Notes: a model not told the origin generated them from the sequence alone. 64,000 bases of DNA from Pedobacter zeae (GCF_014196715.1 NZ_JACIEF010000003.1:1021874-1085873), one strand, 5' to 3'. Shown: positions 37,748-47,273, numbered from the stretch's first letter. Program-made: numbers and translations.

Positions 37748-39817
37748 CTAATACACACAATTCTCTCCGCTTAGGCTGTGCCAAACGCCATCTTCACCTT
37801 TAAAATCTATTTTTAAGCTATTATCTGTACTTTTTAGGGCATAAACGTTCAGGGGATGATAACCTGCTTCCAGCATAACAGTTTTTTCAATTACCTGTTT
37901 ACTGGTGTAACCAAAATCGGCATCCAGGAGGTTAATTTGGTGGAGTTTTACAAAGGCTTTGCTACCTGTACTCAGTTTAAAGGTATAGGTTCCTTTCTTT
38001 TCGATTTTTATCAGACCCTGATAGTTCAGCATGCCTTTGTTAGGGGTAGTAGCAGCACTCAATGTTTGAACAACTCCACTGGCTGCAGGTTTCGATTGAT
38101 TTGAAACGGTTACATAACGGAAAGCGCTTGGGAAAAACAACCATTTGAGACCTTTTTTTGCACTTTCAGGCTTTGTCACTCCCGGAATGGCGATGCTATC
38201 ATAAGGGCGTTTCGCATCCTGATCCATCGCGTGCGCTTGCAGGGCCATATTGCGAAACTGCTGCTGTAATTCACTTAAGCCGGCATTTTTAGCCAGATTA
38301 TCGGTTTGTTTAGGGTCTTTAACCACATTATAGATTTCAAAATCATCGGCAGCCGACTTGATATTATAGCGCACGCCTACCATGTCGCCTATCCTCAGCA
38401 TTTGCATCTGGTTGCGTTTCCGGTTGGCATGGCTGGCTTCGAACGCACTAAAGCCAGGTGTACTGCCCGATTCGAAATATTCTACATAAACCTTGCTTTC
38501 TGCCGGTTTGCCTGTCTGCGTTAAAGCCGGTACCAGCGATACACCGGTAATCCGGGCCGGTACAGGCGCGCCAGCCGCATCTGCAAAAGTAGGTAACCAA
38601 TCAGATAACATGGAAGGGGTATTAACCACCTTGCCCGCCGGAATGCGTTTTGGCCAGGCAATTACCGAAGGCATGCGTATACCACCTTCCCAGCAATCAC
38701 GTTTTATGCCATCAAAAGGGCCATAACTTTCAAAAAAGGTAGGGTGGTTAGGTACATACTGTTTGGGCAGGTACGATTCTATCGATGGGCCGTTATCAGA
38801 GGTAAATACGATCATGGTGTTTTCGGCAATTTTCAGGTCGGTTAATAAGGTACGGATATCGCCAATCGCATCATCTAAGCGGCGTACTGCAGTTGCATAG
38901 CGCTTATAGGTATCTGGCCATGGTTTTGCAGGGGTACTGGGATCGTGGTCATCATCGTAGCTGGCATTGGCATAATCCGGATGTACGTAACTATCTACAG
39001 TACCTGTGGCCGAATTAATCATTTTGCCTTTCTCGTTCAGCCATTGCAAACCGCCTTTTAGCCCGCCACCTTGTGGGTAAGCTTGTGTAGGCAACTCCAA
39101 TACGGCATGAGGCGCATCGTATGCCAGGTACATAAAAAAAGGTTGTTTAGCCTGGTGCTGCTTTTCGAAACCGATAATGAAATCTTTGGCTTTTGCTGTC
39201 CAGAGGTCGGTGGTATAACATTTCTGCAAATCTGCTGATACTTCATTGTAATTGTTCCAGACCTCTTTTTTACCGCGGTAAACGCCTTCAACCGGATAGT
39301 GTTCGTGTCCGTCGGCATGGCGCATATAACCATAGTATTGGTCGAAACCTCTTTTTAACGGGTGGGCAGGCCAGTTGGGGCGTTGCTTCTCATCCGTTCC
39401 CTGTAGGCCCCATTTTCCTATCGCTACGGTGGTATAACCGGCGTCTTTGAGCACGGTGGCCATGGTATGATTGTTTTCTAAGGCCTTATCAAACTGGTTA
39501 TCCCTGATGTGCGCATTTCCTTGGTTTACGCCGGTAAGCAGCGAAGCACGCGATGGTGCACATACCGGTGCATTGGCATATTGCTGGGTTAGTATGGCAC
39601 CTGCTTTGGCCATGGCATCCAGATTAGGGGTAAACAGTGCCGGCAGGTTTTTGGCTTTCTGGTTCTGGAAAAGTACCCCCAGGTCGCCATAGCCCAAATC
39701 ATCAACCAAAATGTAAATGATGTTTGGCTTTTGCTGGGCATTTGCAGTTGATAGAGCCAGTGCTGACCATAATAAAACAATTGTGTACCGGAGGGTGTTT
39801 CTTTTGCTGCTTTTCAT
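37748..39817 (-). CDS. Secreted S1-family sulfatase (arylsulfatase A-like)
   Basis: Removes sulfate esters from a sugar or other substrate in the periplasm. The 689-residue protein has a signal peptide ending near TANAQ (residue 28). The metal-binding DDLGYGD motif lies near residue 39-45. The activation sequence CAPSRASLLTG has C86, which must be converted to formylglycine. The middle holds GKWGLQG and FTSDNGPS. The last ~130 residues form a PA14/fibronectin-like beta domain (LIKIEKKGTYTFKLSTGSKA). No sulfatase-maturing enzyme is in the window. The divergent stretch upstream holds a SusD remnant, which suggests that the gene once belonged to a polysaccharide-utilisation locus. Confidence 0.92.
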   Translation of the reverse strand: MKSSKRNTLRYTIVLLWSALALSTANAQQKPNIIYILVDDLGYGDLGVLFQNQKAKNLPALFTPNLDAMAKAGAILTQQYANAPVCAPSRASLLTGVNQGNAHIRDNQFDKALENNHTMATVLKDAGYTTVAIGKWGLQGTDEKQRPNWPAHPLKRGFDQYYGYMRHADGHEHYPVEGVYRGKKEVWNNYNEVSADLQKCYTTDLWTAKAKDFIIGFEKQHQAKQPFFMYLAYDAPHAVLELPTQAYPQGGGLKGGLQWLNEKGKMINSATGTVDSYVHPDYANASYDDDHDPSTPAKPWPDTYKRYATAVRRLDDAIGDIRTLLTDLKIAENTMIVFTSDNGPSIESYLPKQYVPNHPTFFESYGPFDGIKRDCWEGGIRMPSVIAWPKRIPAGKVVNTPSMLSDWLPTFADAAGAPVPARITGVSLVPALTQTGKPAESKVYVEYFESGSTPGFSAFEASHANRKRNQMQMLRIGDMVGVRYNIKSAADDFEIYNVVKDPKQTDNLAKNAGLSELQQQFRNMALQAHAMDQDAKRPYDSIAIPGVTKPESAKKGLKWLFFPSAFRYVTVSNQSKPAASGVVQTLSAATTPNKGMLNYQGLIKIEKKGTYTFKLSTGSKAFVKLHQINLLDADFGYTSKQVIEKTVMLEAGYHPLNVYALKSTDNSLKIDFKGEDGVWHSLSGENCVY

Positions 39818-39893
39818 AGCGGATTATAGGACTTGGGGTAATATTGTACAGTACAGGGTGGTTAGCCCCCACTGTTATAATTGTTAAAGGCTG

Positions 39894-40076
39894 TTATTTC
39901 CAGCCCGGGTTCTGTATAATTTTAGGGTTAAGTACAATCTGGTTAGATGCTGTAGGGTAAAGGTAATAATAATCAGGAAAAGTGCCCCGAGGTACGCCTA
40001 AATAAGAGATATTATCCGGGTATTTAAAACTAACCCTATCATCGGCTGCGGGCAACAAATAATTTAAAATGAACAT
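39894..40076 (-). pseudogene. C-terminal remnant of a SusD-like gene
   Basis: A 60-residue frame ends LNPKIIQNPGWK, the typical last residues of RagB/SusD proteins. It also holds YYYLYPTASNQIVLNP, which matches the usual 'Y-L-P-I/L-x-x-E-I-x-x-NP' ending. Reading upstream in the same frame meets a stop codon directly before the ATG, and no other SusD part is found between 40077 and 40261, so the rest of the gene is gone. It lies just upstream of the sulfatase on the same strand. Confidence 0.75.
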
Positions 40077-40261
40077 CGCCCTACTTTAATAAAGTAAATG
40101 TAGTTCCAGGCTAAAAAGTTAAGAAGAGTTCGTCTAGAAATTACAGGCGTTGGTCTAGCGGTTACCAACGCTGGTATAATACCGGGTTTTTGCCTGCAAC
40201 GTTTAGTAACCTGTTGCGTCTTAATAACAAAACAACAGTAAAAACCTAAAATATAAAAGAT

Positions 40262-40873
40262 ATGAAAACTTTAGCAAAAACAATATTCGCAGCAGCATTA
40301 ACAGCAGTAGTATTTACTTCATCAGCCATGGCAACTTTTGCCACTGAACCAGTCAAAGCAGAAACAAAAACTTCTTCTTTATCAAAGTTTGACAGGATCT
40401 GGGTGAGTGGTAATGTGAAGCTTATCTTAACACAAGGAGATCAACAAAATGTAGAAGGCACCAGCAATTATGACGCTGCAAAAACCTCCGTATCAACTGA
40501 TGGAAAAACCTTGTTTATCAACTCATTGGAAACAAGTCAGGTAACGCTGAATATTACCGTAAAAGATTTAGAAAGAATTGAAGCTTACGGACAATCGGTT
40601 GTGGTGACCAGCAATAATTTTGATGTAAAATACCTTCAGTTATTTTTAGGACAAAGTGCTACCGCGAAGATTAAAACTACTGCAGGCAGTTTATATACTA
40701 TCGTTAAGGATGATGCGGTATTAAAATTAAATGGTACCGCTGTTCAAAGTACAATGATTGCAAGCAACATGAAAAACGTAAAGTTAGCTGACTTTGCCAG
40801 TGCCAAATCTGCATCATATGCTTCGGAAGCGATTATGGAAGCAGAGCAAAATGCAATGGTTCTGGCAAAATAG
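40262..40873 (+). CDS. Secreted GIN-domain (DUF2807-like) protein
   Basis: A 203-residue exported protein. The signal peptide runs to about residue 24 (SSAMA). The core, FDRIWVSGNVKLILTQGD, then VEGTSNYDAA, LFINSL, ITVKDLERIEAYGQS, is the repeating short-strand pattern of the GIN (putative auto-transporter adhesin head, DUF2807) domain, which folds as a right-handed beta helix. It is shorter than many relatives and has no C-terminal anchor. The function of this family in Bacteroidota is not established. It is a single-gene unit with its own terminator. Confidence 0.75.
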   Translation: MKTLAKTIFAAALTAVVFTSSAMATFATEPVKAETKTSSLSKFDRIWVSGNVKLILTQGDQQNVEGTSNYDAAKTSVSTDGKTLFINSLETSQVTLNITVKDLERIEAYGQSVVVTSNNFDVKYLQLFLGQSATAKIKTTAGSLYTIVKDDAVLKLNGTAVQSTMIASNMKNVKLADFASAKSASYASEAIMEAEQNAMVLAK

Positions 40874-40894
40874 AACAGATCAATCAGATAAGTT

Positions 40895-40922
40895 AAAGCT
40901 GCCCATTGGGCGGCTTTTTTGT
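40895..40922 (+). terminator. Rho-independent terminator
   Basis: A 10-bp stem with one G-U pair (AAAGCTGCCC, 40895-40904, with GGGCGGCTTT, 40908-40917), a 3-nt loop and a T run. Confidence 0.85.
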
Positions 40923-41126
40923 TTAAGGGGGTGGGCGATTTGAAGAATATTTCCGGCTAACGCGAAACCATACGCATTGCAAGTTTTGAAAATGAGCCTG
41001 GGTTGTTTTATATCTGTCTGGTAGCCATTGTTTTAGTTCGGTAATTATTGTTTTTTTTGGTTAAATGCAACGTTCTGAAGTTTTCGGTCGTCTTGATTTA
41101 AACCTGAACCTTAAACTAATTTGAAA

Positions 41127-42281
41127 ATGAAACGCACCATTCTGTTCTTACTACTTTTTCCAGTAACAATCACATTCGCCCAGAAAAAGCTTAAAATCAT
41201 TAAAGCAACTTCTACCAGTGTTGATATCAAGGATGATAACTATCCCATCAGAAAAAATGCCTGGACAGTTGTCCCCAAAGAAAAATTAGATGTATATACC
41301 ACCTCGGCCAAAAAAGTAACTTTTTACACCGACCAGGAATCCATATCATTCAATGTCGATCCGAAGATCGGAGAATATGATTTTATTATCCTGGTTAATG
41401 GAACCGATACCGCAAGAACTCAGGTTAAGTATGATGCAAAAGCACCTGTCAGGAAGCCTGTTGCCTATCTTGACACCCTTCGTGGTGCGGGCAAATATAA
41501 CCTGTCTGACAGGCGTGAAATCCCGGTATTTACCTATCAATCCATGGACAACCCTAATCTGGTGCGCATCAAAAAGGATCTCAGGCTGGATTCGGTTGCA
41601 GGCAATGGAAATGAGCTTTCTAAAGTTTTCAACCTGATGCATTGGGTACATAATCTGATCAGGCATGACGGGAACAGCGATAACCCAACCCTAAAAAATG
41701 CCATTGATCTGATCAGGGTGTGCCGGGAGCAGAACCGCGGGGTAAACTGCCGCATGCTGGCCACGATACTTAACGAATGTTACCTCGCTATGGGTATTAC
41801 TTCCAGATATATTACTTGCATGCCAAAAGAAACCAACTTTGATGATTGCCATGTAATTAATATGGTATACATCAAAGACCTTAAGAAATGGATCTGGATT
41901 GACCCTACCTTTGATTCGTATGTGATGGATGAAAAAGGCAATCTCCTGGGTATTCAGGAAGTAAGGGAGCGGTTGATAAAAAGTATGCCGCTGGTACTAA
42001 ATGCGGATGCAAACTGGAACCGTACTGCCCTGCAATCTAAAGAATATTACCTGCAGACCTATATGGCAAAGAACCTCTACCGCCTGGAGACACCTGTAAT
42101 GAGCCAGTTTGATACGGAAACCTGGACAAGCGGGAAAGAAGTGGCCTACGTGGAACTGTTGCCATTGGATGGTATCGTTCAAGGACCACACAAAAGGGAA
42201 TCAACATATCAGAAAACCGGGGTTAAGTTTATCAATTATAAGACCAATAATCCTGAACTGTTCTGGGCTACCCCGAAATAG
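41127..42281 (+). CDS. Secreted transglutaminase-like cysteine protein
   Basis: A 384-residue exported protein; the ATG at 41127 is chosen over an in-frame TTG two codons earlier. The signal peptide ends near TITFAQ (residue 19). The transglutaminase-like core has a cysteine in GVNCRMLATILNECYLAMG (about residue 208), a histidine in DCHVINMVYIKDLKKW and an aspartate in WIWIDPTFDSYVMD, in the Cys-His-Asp order of the superfamily. In bacteria such folds often work as peptidases or peptide cross-linkers; which applies is open. It converges with the RiPP operon, with no visible terminator between. Confidence 0.8.
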   Translation: MKRTILFLLLFPVTITFAQKKLKIIKATSTSVDIKDDNYPIRKNAWTVVPKEKLDVYTTSAKKVTFYTDQESISFNVDPKIGEYDFIILVNGTDTARTQVKYDAKAPVRKPVAYLDTLRGAGKYNLSDRREIPVFTYQSMDNPNLVRIKKDLRLDSVAGNGNELSKVFNLMHWVHNLIRHDGNSDNPTLKNAIDLIRVCREQNRGVNCRMLATILNECYLAMGITSRYITCMPKETNFDDCHVINMVYIKDLKKWIWIDPTFDSYVMDEKGNLLGIQEVRERLIKSMPLVLNADANWNRTALQSKEYYLQTYMAKNLYRLETPVMSQFDTETWTSGKEVAYVELLPLDGIVQGPHKRESTYQKTGVKFINYKTNNPELFWATPK

Positions 42282-42425
42282 TATTTTCTGAGAAATACAG
42301 GCTATTTATTTGGCGGCCTTAAGGAGTTCAATCTTTTTAAGAGTAAGCAGATAAGTGTTTACACAAATGCCTGTTGTGGCCACCTGGCACTCCAATGTGA
42401 TTAAGTTAATTAGCCCGAAGTCGTT

Positions 42426-42447
42426 AGTCTGAGCGTAGTCGAAGACT
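42426..42447. repeat. Possible REP-like intergenic repeat
   Basis: GTCTGAGCGTAGTCGAAGAC is an imperfect palindrome of a type that I recall being common between Bacteroidota genes. Only one copy is in the window, so repetition cannot be shown here. It lies in the 254-base gap between two converging genes. Confidence 0.4.
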
Positions 42448-42535
42448 TCTTGATTTTTATAAAATAAATTATCCCTCAGGGTGAGATTTATCACTACTTA
42501 ACTTAATGGCTTTGATCGGGTACCTCGCTCCTGTT

Positions 42536-43843
42536 TTATTCAGACTGGTATCTGGTAAGCTTTCTGAGCTGGTAAAAGAATCTTTCTATTAATCTTAAAT
42601 CCTGCGTTACGATTTCGGCATTACCTTTAAGCTCTTTATCAAAGGGAAGTACTTTGTGGTAAGATGTTTTCAGCCCTTTCGGAAGCGATACCTCTACATA
42701 ATAATTGCCTTTATCATCAGGAGTAAAGGATATGTTTTGAACTTTACCCTCTATAATACCATATTCCTGATAGCGGTAATTATCCAGTTTGATTAAAACT
42801 TTTTCTCCCTTGGCAATTTTACCCGAATTGCCGGCTGCTACGAACATTCTTCCGATCAGCGCCTGGGTATGATCGGGTAGGATAGATAAAACAGGATCTC
42901 CACGTTTTACAAACTGGTTTTCGCCCCAGAATTGCTGAAAACTGGCCATACCATCGGTAGAGGAAATAACCAGATAGTTTTGTTCCCAGGCCCTTAACGA
43001 ACGTCTTAGTTGCTCGAATAGCTGCAGGGTTTGCGAAGCAAAGTTGATTTTGTCTTTCTCTGCATTTATGGTTGTCCCGCTTTTGGTTTTATTAAGGTTA
43101 TAAATCATCTCTTCTGTTTGCGCCAATGAAATATCTATATTTTCTAAATTTTGCTGTGCCTGCAGGAACTTAATTTTTTCATTTTCGAATTCAGAGGTTG
43201 AAATGGCTTTTTGACTAAGAAGCTGCTGGACCCGCTGATAATTTTTCCTGACCAACTCATACTTGGCCAGCTCAAATGCTTTTTGCCGTTTTAAGGTAAC
43301 CATTCTACTTTTATTTACTGATATATTTTGAACAGTGGCAACATTTTCTGGTGCATAGGGTTTAAGTTTATTAAACAGCTTTTCATCCTGAAATGCCTTG
43401 GCAAAATTATTGTAATCGCCCTGCAGTTCTCCTAATTTAAATCCCGAAACTTTATCTACAGGAAATGAAACTAATTGATGAGTAGAAATGGAATCGATTA
43501 TTTGCTTAAGCTGTAAAATGTCTTTGTAATTTGCAGTGGATTGTAAAACCATTAACAGCTGATCCTTTTTTACCTTTTGGTGGTCGGTAATCAATATTTT
43601 TTCAATTCTCGAATCCGTTCTGATTTCTAGTTTTTCTGGTGGATTTTGTGACGTAACGATGATGCTGGCGGGTACGAATTCCGGGTATTTAATGAAATAA
43701 CTCATCAATAAGATCATCAATAGGATAGCCAAAATAACAACACTACCCCACCGGAACATCCAATGAGGTGGTTCTGCCAAAACATCCTGCACGGCCTCCG
43801 AGCGAAATGTTATTTCATCCAATTTATCTTTCTTAGTTTCCAA
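42536..43843 (-). CDS. HlyD-family membrane-fusion protein of the RiPP exporter
   Basis: The periplasmic adaptor that links the ABC exporter to an outer-membrane channel. It has 435 residues with one transmembrane helix near residues 32-52 (VVILAILLMILLMSYFIKYP). A biotinyl-lipoyl-like part follows (RTDSRIEKILITDHQKVKKD), then a long coiled-coil hairpin (about 155-270) and a beta-barrel part (FVKRGDPVLSILPDHTQALI). Its start overlaps the end of the ABC transporter gene by 11 bases, so the two are translationally linked. It is the last gene of the peptide operon. No outer-membrane TolC-like gene is in the window. Confidence 0.9.
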   Translation of the reverse strand: METKKDKLDEITFRSEAVQDVLAEPPHWMFRWGSVVILAILLMILLMSYFIKYPEFVPASIIVTSQNPPEKLEIRTDSRIEKILITDHQKVKKDQLLMVLQSTANYKDILQLKQIIDSISTHQLVSFPVDKVSGFKLGELQGDYNNFAKAFQDEKLFNKLKPYAPENVATVQNISVNKSRMVTLKRQKAFELAKYELVRKNYQRVQQLLSQKAISTSEFENEKIKFLQAQQNLENIDISLAQTEEMIYNLNKTKSGTTINAEKDKINFASQTLQLFEQLRRSLRAWEQNYLVISSTDGMASFQQFWGENQFVKRGDPVLSILPDHTQALIGRMFVAAGNSGKIAKGEKVLIKLDNYRYQEYGIIEGKVQNISFTPDDKGNYYVEVSLPKGLKTSYHKVLPFDKELKGNAEIVTQDLRLIERFFYQLRKLTRYQSE

Positions 43844-46025
43844 GTTCGAGCTGGTTTTTTATTAATCTGTAATACTCTCCTTTTTTAGCAATCAACTCAT
43901 TATGATCGCCTTCTTCAACAACCATTCCTTGATCTAACACGATAATTTTATCTGCATGTTTAACTGTAGATAATCTGTGGGCGATCACAACAGCGGTTTT
44001 ACCTTTAAAAAAATGCTCCAGGTTCTCGATAATTATTTTTTCGTTATTGGCATCCAGAGCGCTTGTAGCCTCATCGAAAAAGATATACTCAGGAGATTTG
44101 TATACCGCCCGGGCAATAAACAACCGTTGCTTTTGTCCGCCACTAATACCTATTCCCTCATTGCCTATTTTGGTGTTATAGCTTAAAGGTAAACTTTCTA
44201 TAAAATCCTTTATGTTGGCAATTTCTATTGCTTTTCTCATTTTTTGCTTATCAATAGCATCTTCGCCAATGGCGATATTATTGGCAATGGTATCGTTAAA
44301 TACATAACTCTCCTGCATTACCACTCCGCAGTGGTTTCGCCAATGCCTTGGCGAGATATTTTTCATATCAGTATTTCCGATTTTTATTTCCCCTTTATCC
44401 GGATCGTAAAATTTTGTGAGCAGCTTTAATAATGTGGTTTTTCCGCTACCGCTTGCACCCACAATGGCGGTGGTTTTTTGAAAGGGAATGCGCAGGTTAA
44501 GGTCCTGAAAAATAAAGGATCCTGAACCGGTGTATCTAAAAGAAATATTCTTCAGTTCGATGTCTTTTTGCTCAATTTCAGTAACGTATTGTTCTTCGCG
44601 GCTTTCCTCTTCTTCTTTGTCGTGAATTTCGCCTAACCGCTCCAACGAAATTTTGGCATCTTGCGTTTGTTTAATGAAATCGATTAACTGCAACAAAGGG
44701 CTGTTAAGCTGCCCGATAATATATTGTACTGAAAGCATCATGCCGAGCGTGAGGTTGCCGCTCAATACGAGTTTTGCAGCCATAAAACTCACCAGGATAT
44801 CTTTTATCTGATTAATAAAACCACCACCAACAGATTGCCACTGTTCTAAGGAGAGTGCCTTTATTTTTATCTTAAATAACTTTACCTGTAAAAATTCCCA
44901 GCCCCAGCGCTTCTGTTTTTCGGCATTATGCATTTTTATTTCCTGCATGCCATTAATCAGTTCTATCACCGTGCTCTGCTCCTGTGCAACCTGAGCAAAC
45001 ATTTTATAGTCGAGTTCTTTTCTTCTTTTAAGGAAAAAAGCAATCCAGCCTACGTATAAAAGTGCGCCCAGCAGGTATACGGCAAATAACCTGTAATCAT
45101 AAATGAAGAGTATGCTGCTAAAAATAAGCAGGTTTACCATCGAGAAGAGGGTATTGAGCGAGGAGCTGGTGAGCAATTGTTCTATCCGGTGGTGATCGCT
45201 TATCCGCTGCATAATATCACCTGTCATCCGCGTATCAAAGAAACTGATTGGAAGTTTCATCAGTTTGATAAAAAAGTCGGAAATGATTGAAATGTTAATC
45301 CGGGTAGAAAGGTGTAGCAGGATCCAGCTCCTAATCACTTCGATGCCTATTTTACCCATAAAAAGCATCACCTGGGCCAGCAAAACGAGGTAAATAAAGT
45401 TAATATCCTGGTTTTGTATGCCTACATCAACAATACTTTGGGTAAGGAAGGGAAAAATAAGCGATAATAAACTTCCGGCCAGTAAGCCGATGGCCAGCTG
45501 TATAACGAGCGATTTATATTTTAGTAAATACTTGGAGAGGAAAGAGAAGCTTGTTTTCTTTTCTGTGTCTTCGAAATCACTGTTGTAAAATGAAGGGCTT
45601 GTTTCTAAAATAAGGGCAATGCCTTCTTCTGTATTTTCGTGGGCATTTTCGCCGATCCAGTATTGTATAAATTCAGCTTTGGTGTAGGTAATTAAGCCAT
45701 AACCCGGATCTGAAACATAAACCTTACCGGCCTTGTCAATTTTATAAACCACAACATAGTGATTTTTATTCCAGTGTACAATGCAGGGCAATGGTGCATC
45801 GGCCAGTAGGGTACTAAAATTTATTTTAATGCCTAATGTTCTAAAGCCTAAAGCCTCTGCTGCATTACTGAGTCCAAGCAGGGCACTTCCTTCACGGGTG
45901 GTTTCGGCAAGTGTTCTGATTTGGGCTAACGGGATGCTTTTATTATAGTGTTTTGCTATAATGCGCAGGCAGGTAGGGCCACAATCTTTTGCATCGGGTT
46001 GTTTATAAAAGGGAAAAGATTTCAT
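43833..46025 (-). CDS. Peptidase-containing ABC exporter (C39 peptidase, PCAT)
   Basis: Cuts the leader peptide off a double-glycine precursor and exports the mature peptide. It has 730 residues. The N-terminal C39 cysteine peptidase (about 1-135) shows KQPDAKDCGPTCL with C15, the histidine in HWNKNHYVVVY and the aspartate in VSDPGYG, so it looks active. Six transmembrane helices follow (about 165-450). The ATPase has Walker A GASGSGKTT, signature SGGQKQR, Walker B YIFFDEATSALD and the AHRLST histidine. The gene begins 1 base after the SPASM gene ends. The substrate is most likely the two GG-leader peptides encoded at 48288 and 48537. Confidence 0.95.
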   Translation of the reverse strand: MKSFPFYKQPDAKDCGPTCLRIIAKHYNKSIPLAQIRTLAETTREGSALLGLSNAAEALGFRTLGIKINFSTLLADAPLPCIVHWNKNHYVVVYKIDKAGKVYVSDPGYGLITYTKAEFIQYWIGENAHENTEEGIALILETSPSFYNSDFEDTEKKTSFSFLSKYLLKYKSLVIQLAIGLLAGSLLSLIFPFLTQSIVDVGIQNQDINFIYLVLLAQVMLFMGKIGIEVIRSWILLHLSTRINISIISDFFIKLMKLPISFFDTRMTGDIMQRISDHHRIEQLLTSSSLNTLFSMVNLLIFSSILFIYDYRLFAVYLLGALLYVGWIAFFLKRRKELDYKMFAQVAQEQSTVIELINGMQEIKMHNAEKQKRWGWEFLQVKLFKIKIKALSLEQWQSVGGGFINQIKDILVSFMAAKLVLSGNLTLGMMLSVQYIIGQLNSPLLQLIDFIKQTQDAKISLERLGEIHDKEEEESREEQYVTEIEQKDIELKNISFRYTGSGSFIFQDLNLRIPFQKTTAIVGASGSGKTTLLKLLTKFYDPDKGEIKIGNTDMKNISPRHWRNHCGVVMQESYVFNDTIANNIAIGEDAIDKQKMRKAIEIANIKDFIESLPLSYNTKIGNEGIGISGGQKQRLFIARAVYKSPEYIFFDEATSALDANNEKIIIENLEHFFKGKTAVVIAHRLSTVKHADKIIVLDQGMVVEEGDHNELIAKKGEYYRLIKNQLELGN

Positions 46026-46026
46026 C

Positions 46027-47115
46027 CTAAACGGCCCAGGTTTTGTTAAAATGATACGATAATTTTTGCTGATCTATGGTGCAACCTGTTGAAGATATGG
46101 TAACGCCACAATCCTTAAGGTTAATATAATTTTCCTCATCATCCCATTTTGATAGATAAGGGTTGTAAGCACATTCAGTTTGATGATACCATTTCTCATC
46201 ACCTTTAACAGGCACCCGGCTGTCAACACACATGTACCGGAATTCGCAATCGCAGCAAACAAGTGTATCGTTTTTATTGATGTTTCCTAATTCGCGAAAT
46301 TTCTCTGAGTAGATGGTGTTTAAAAACAGATCTTTGGTTAACATCTTCAGCTTACCAAAGCTGTATATATTATTTAGACCATTTTTAACATTACCTTCCT
46401 GATCGATGTATACCTTTCCGTGATAATAGGAATGAACGTTGTAGGCCTCTAAAAAATGTTCGTTATTTAACGATAGTTTATCTGTCGTTAATTTGGTTTT
46501 ATAGATAGAAAATTCTTCTTCAAAAAAGTTAAAATAAATATTTTGATGTAGCTGTGTGGTCTGTGCCTGGCCAGCCACATTGAAGAAGTTGACCGAAAAA
46601 ATTAACCGGTGATTACTGATTAATTGACGTGTTGTTTCAAAGTTTTCCTGATCAAAATTTTCAATATATAAGTAAATGCTGTCTATTTCGAGAATATCTA
46701 TTTTTGCTAAAAGGCTGAACAAGCGATCATCTATCTGAGGTGCTATAATCGAGACGTTTAAAAGGTATTCATCTTTAATGAAATCAAAAAATACAGGGTC
46801 TATATCCGAATGTACAATTACATTAGTGAGCAGGTTTGGTCGATCAAGACTTCTGCTGAAACTTTTGAAACGTTTTTTTTGCTTACGGTCAGCAATTTCA
46901 AATATGATTTCTTCTTTAAGTAAAAAATCTATCAACTCCGCTTTTTCCTCCTGGTCAGTGATCTTATTAAAATTAATCACATCGTTGGTATCTAAAATGG
47001 CATAATGCGCATTAGGGATAAAAAAATAATCTTTCCGAATAATATCATAAATAATTGCCCTATTGTAACCCATAACAGGAATGCACAATTGATTTCTTAA
47101 AAATAATTTATTCAT
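46027..47115 (-). CDS. SPASM-domain peptide maturase, grasp-with-spasm type
   Basis: A 362-residue protein that fits the family known as the grasp-with-spasm system SPASM peptide maturase. A CX2CX5C cluster (C287, C290, C296, with an extra C288) and further cysteines at C315, C336 and C345 could bind an iron-sulfur cluster, as in SPASM or twitch domains. The N-terminal ~200 residues have the alternating pattern of a degenerate barrel, but there is no CX3CX2C motif, so it should not be a radical-SAM enzyme. It may recognise the leader or hold the peptide for the ATP-grasp ligase. Its ATG overlaps the stop of the 53-residue gene upstream (ATGA), and the exporter gene follows 1 base downstream. 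Confidence 0.85.
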   Translation of the reverse strand: MNKLFLRNQLCIPVMGYNRAIIYDIIRKDYFFIPNAHYAILDTNDVINFNKITDQEEKAELIDFLLKEEIIFEIADRKQKKRFKSFSRSLDRPNLLTNVIVHSDIDPVFFDFIKDEYLLNVSIIAPQIDDRLFSLLAKIDILEIDSIYLYIENFDQENFETTRQLISNHRLIFSVNFFNVAGQAQTTQLHQNIYFNFFEEEFSIYKTKLTTDKLSLNNEHFLEAYNVHSYYHGKVYIDQEGNVKNGLNNIYSFGKLKMLTKDLFLNTIYSEKFRELGNINKNDTLVCCDCEFRYMCVDSRVPVKGDEKWYHQTECAYNPYLSKWDDEENYINLKDCGVTISSTGCTIDQQKLSYHFNKTWAV

Positions 47116-47273
47116 AACGGCGATTTATAAAGTAGGTCTAACTGTAAACTTTTGGTACAGAATATTTTAGATTCTCTGGTTTTGACTAAATATTTCGGTT
47201 TTTCTTTTTTAACTAAAGATTTTAAATGAATGGGTGCATTTCCGCTTTGAATTTCCAGGCTGATTTTCTTCAT
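47112..47273 (-). CDS. Overlooked 53-residue basic protein in the RiPP operon
   Basis: This frame starts at an ATG at 47273, only 4 bases after the end of the ATP-grasp gene, and ends with a TGA that overlaps the ATG of the SPASM gene (ATGA). That tight fit in a - strand operon argues for a real, translationally coupled gene. The product is rich in lysine (begins MKKISLEIQSGNAP, then KKEKPKYLVKTRESKIF, ends LYKSPL) and has one cysteine. It has no signal peptide, no GG cleavage site and no homology that I recognise. It is too short for a normal leader-recognition (RRE) domain. It might be an adaptor between the two maturases, or a further peptide substrate. Confidence 0.7.
   Translation of the reverse strand: MKKISLEIQSGNAPIHLKSLVKKEKPKYLVKTRESKIFCTKSLQLDLLYKSPL

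Noticed and set aside
42306..42494. 62-codon frame on the - strand downstream of the HlyD gene
   Set aside because: It runs through the REP-like palindrome, has no link to the operon and no recognisable protein features.
46027..47115. Radical-SAM peptide maturase
   Set aside because: The CX3CX2C motif of radical-SAM enzymes is absent; only the C-terminal cysteine cluster is present.
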